A stretch of 64,000 nucleotides of DNA from a gamma proteobacterium symbiont of Ctena orbiculata (lineage in GTDB: Bacteria > Pseudomonadota > Gammaproteobacteria > Chromatiales > Chromatiaceae), in the NCBI GenBank assembly GCA_003094555.1, contig NATW01000119.1, positions 1 to 64,000 on the forward strand, read 5' to 3'. The position numbers and the translations under genes are program-made. This document shows, piece by piece, positions 63,453 to 64,000 of this stretch (position 1 is the first letter of the stretch; every line of letters begins with the position of its first letter). The notes under the pieces were generated by a model that saw only the letters and a program-made list of their open reading frames with translations, was not told where the DNA came from and did no database searches.

Positions 63453-64000
63453 CTATAGGGATTGAATAAATCGAATCAGTTCGGCACGCTGCAAACGGCT
63501 CATCGCCGCCACTCTGTCACGGGAGGCCTGTGCCTCGCCGCCATGCCAGAGGATCGCCTCCAACACTGTCCGCGCACGACCGTCATGGAGGAAATAGCGG
63601 TTACCGTTCACACTTGCACTCAGGCCTATACCCCAGAGCGGTGCGGTACGCCATTCGCGCCCGCCGGCCTCCCCTTCCGGACGCCTGTCCGCCAACCCAT
63701 CACCCATGTCATGCAGCAACAGGTCGGTATAGGGCCATATCAGCTGACCGGCATGTTCCGGATCGATGGTCTCTTCTGCAGTGATGTATTTCGGCTTGTG
63801 ACAGTCGATGCAGCCAGTCTCGTAGAAGAGCTGCTTGCCCCTGAGCACCTCCGGTGCTCCCGCTGCACGCCGTTTGGGGACGGCCAGATTACGGCTATAG
63901 AGGGCCGTCCAAGCGGTGGTCTGAGAAGGGGTTTCGAGGTTTTCATACTGGGCCGAATTGCCGTTGGGCACCTCCTGGCATGCCGGCTGACGTTGAGTAC
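63453..64000 (-). CDS. Di-haem oxidoreductase (DUF1111/thiol oxidoreductase-like), partial
   Basis: The C-terminal 182 codons of a protein that runs off the right edge. TALYSRNLAVPKRRAAGAPE, GKQLFYETGCIDCHKPKYIT (haem motif CIDCH), LLLHDMGDGLADRRPEGEAG, EWRTAPLWGIGLSASVNGNR and YFLHDGRARTVLEAILWHGG are hallmarks of the di-haem oxidoreductase family. It is exported and acts with the imelysin-like and DUF1513 proteins. A GTG at 63969-63971 could be mistaken for a start, but the frame remains open to the edge with matching sequence (QPACQEVPNG). Confidence 0.92.
   Translation of the reverse strand, partial: TQRQPACQEVPNGNSAQYENLETPSQTTAWTALYSRNLAVPKRRAAGAPEVLRGKQLFYETGCIDCHKPKYITAEETIDPEHAGQLIWPYTDLLLHDMGDGLADRRPEGEAGGREWRTAPLWGIGLSASVNGNRYFLHDGRARTVLEAILWHGGEAQASRDRVAAMSRLQRAELIRFIQSL

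Overview
The window reads as chromosomal DNA of a gammaproteobacterium. SdhE, HspQ, DUF3581, YceH, the dnaX-ybaB-recR block, a small 4.5S RNA and the tesA/ybbA/ybbP divergent pair all point there. LL-diaminopimelate aminotransferase (DapL), a fused 2-oxoacid:ferredoxin oxidoreductase, copper efflux genes and several c-type cytochrome peroxidases suggest an environmental, possibly sulfur-oxidising Chromatiales-like lineage; that last placement is inference.

Layout. 0-7 kb: partial yceH, a lipase-maturation-factor membrane protein, an ArsC-like protein, the lysine pair dapL-lysA, and two unknown proteins. 7-13 kb (minus strand): dnaX-ybaB-recR-hinT followed by a large CopA-type copper ATPase with an extra C-terminal metal-binding domain. 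13-19 kb (minus): sdhCDAB-sdhE, with an inverted array of heptanucleotide repeats between sdhA and sdhB, and malic enzyme maeB. 19-25 kb: a coiled-coil unknown, an SGNH-like protein behind DAHP synthase, a ybaK / PqiA-like / DUF3465 / hspQ operon, a DUF3581 gene and the SRP RNA. 25-29 kb: tesA and ybbA-ybbP diverge from overlapping start codons.

29-41 kb is a copper/oxidative-stress island: a periplasmic multicopper oxidase, two FKBP-type proteins (one with a degenerate active site), an unknown exported protein, and the RND metal pump cusB-cusA, whose adaptor carries three CPMHP/CGM metal-binding modules. 41-46 kb (minus) holds a tightly overlapped operon: OmpA-type lipoprotein, fused KorA, KorB and a ferritin-like protein. 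46-56 kb has a thioredoxin-like protein, a DUF547 protein, and a TetR-controlled beta-oxidation operon (fadE, a HCDH-ECH fusion, thiolase, PaaI-like thioesterase, nitronate-monooxygenase-like FMN protein).

56.2-59.9 kb is AT-richer and looks like integron gene-cassette DNA without an integrase in view. It has a well-formed attC site, a nucleoside-deoxyribosyltransferase/TIR-like protein with a winged-helix tail, a transposase remnant fused in frame to a C39-like exported peptidase, an unknown cassette-type protein whose stop codon lies in a GTCTAAC core, and a VOC/glyoxalase protein. This is the most novel part. 60-64 kb (minus) carries di-haem peroxidase, DUF1513, imelysin-like and di-haem oxidoreductase (partial) genes, a known kind of iron/copper-related periplasmic cluster.

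No tRNA, rRNA, CRISPR array, integrase or phage structural gene was seen.
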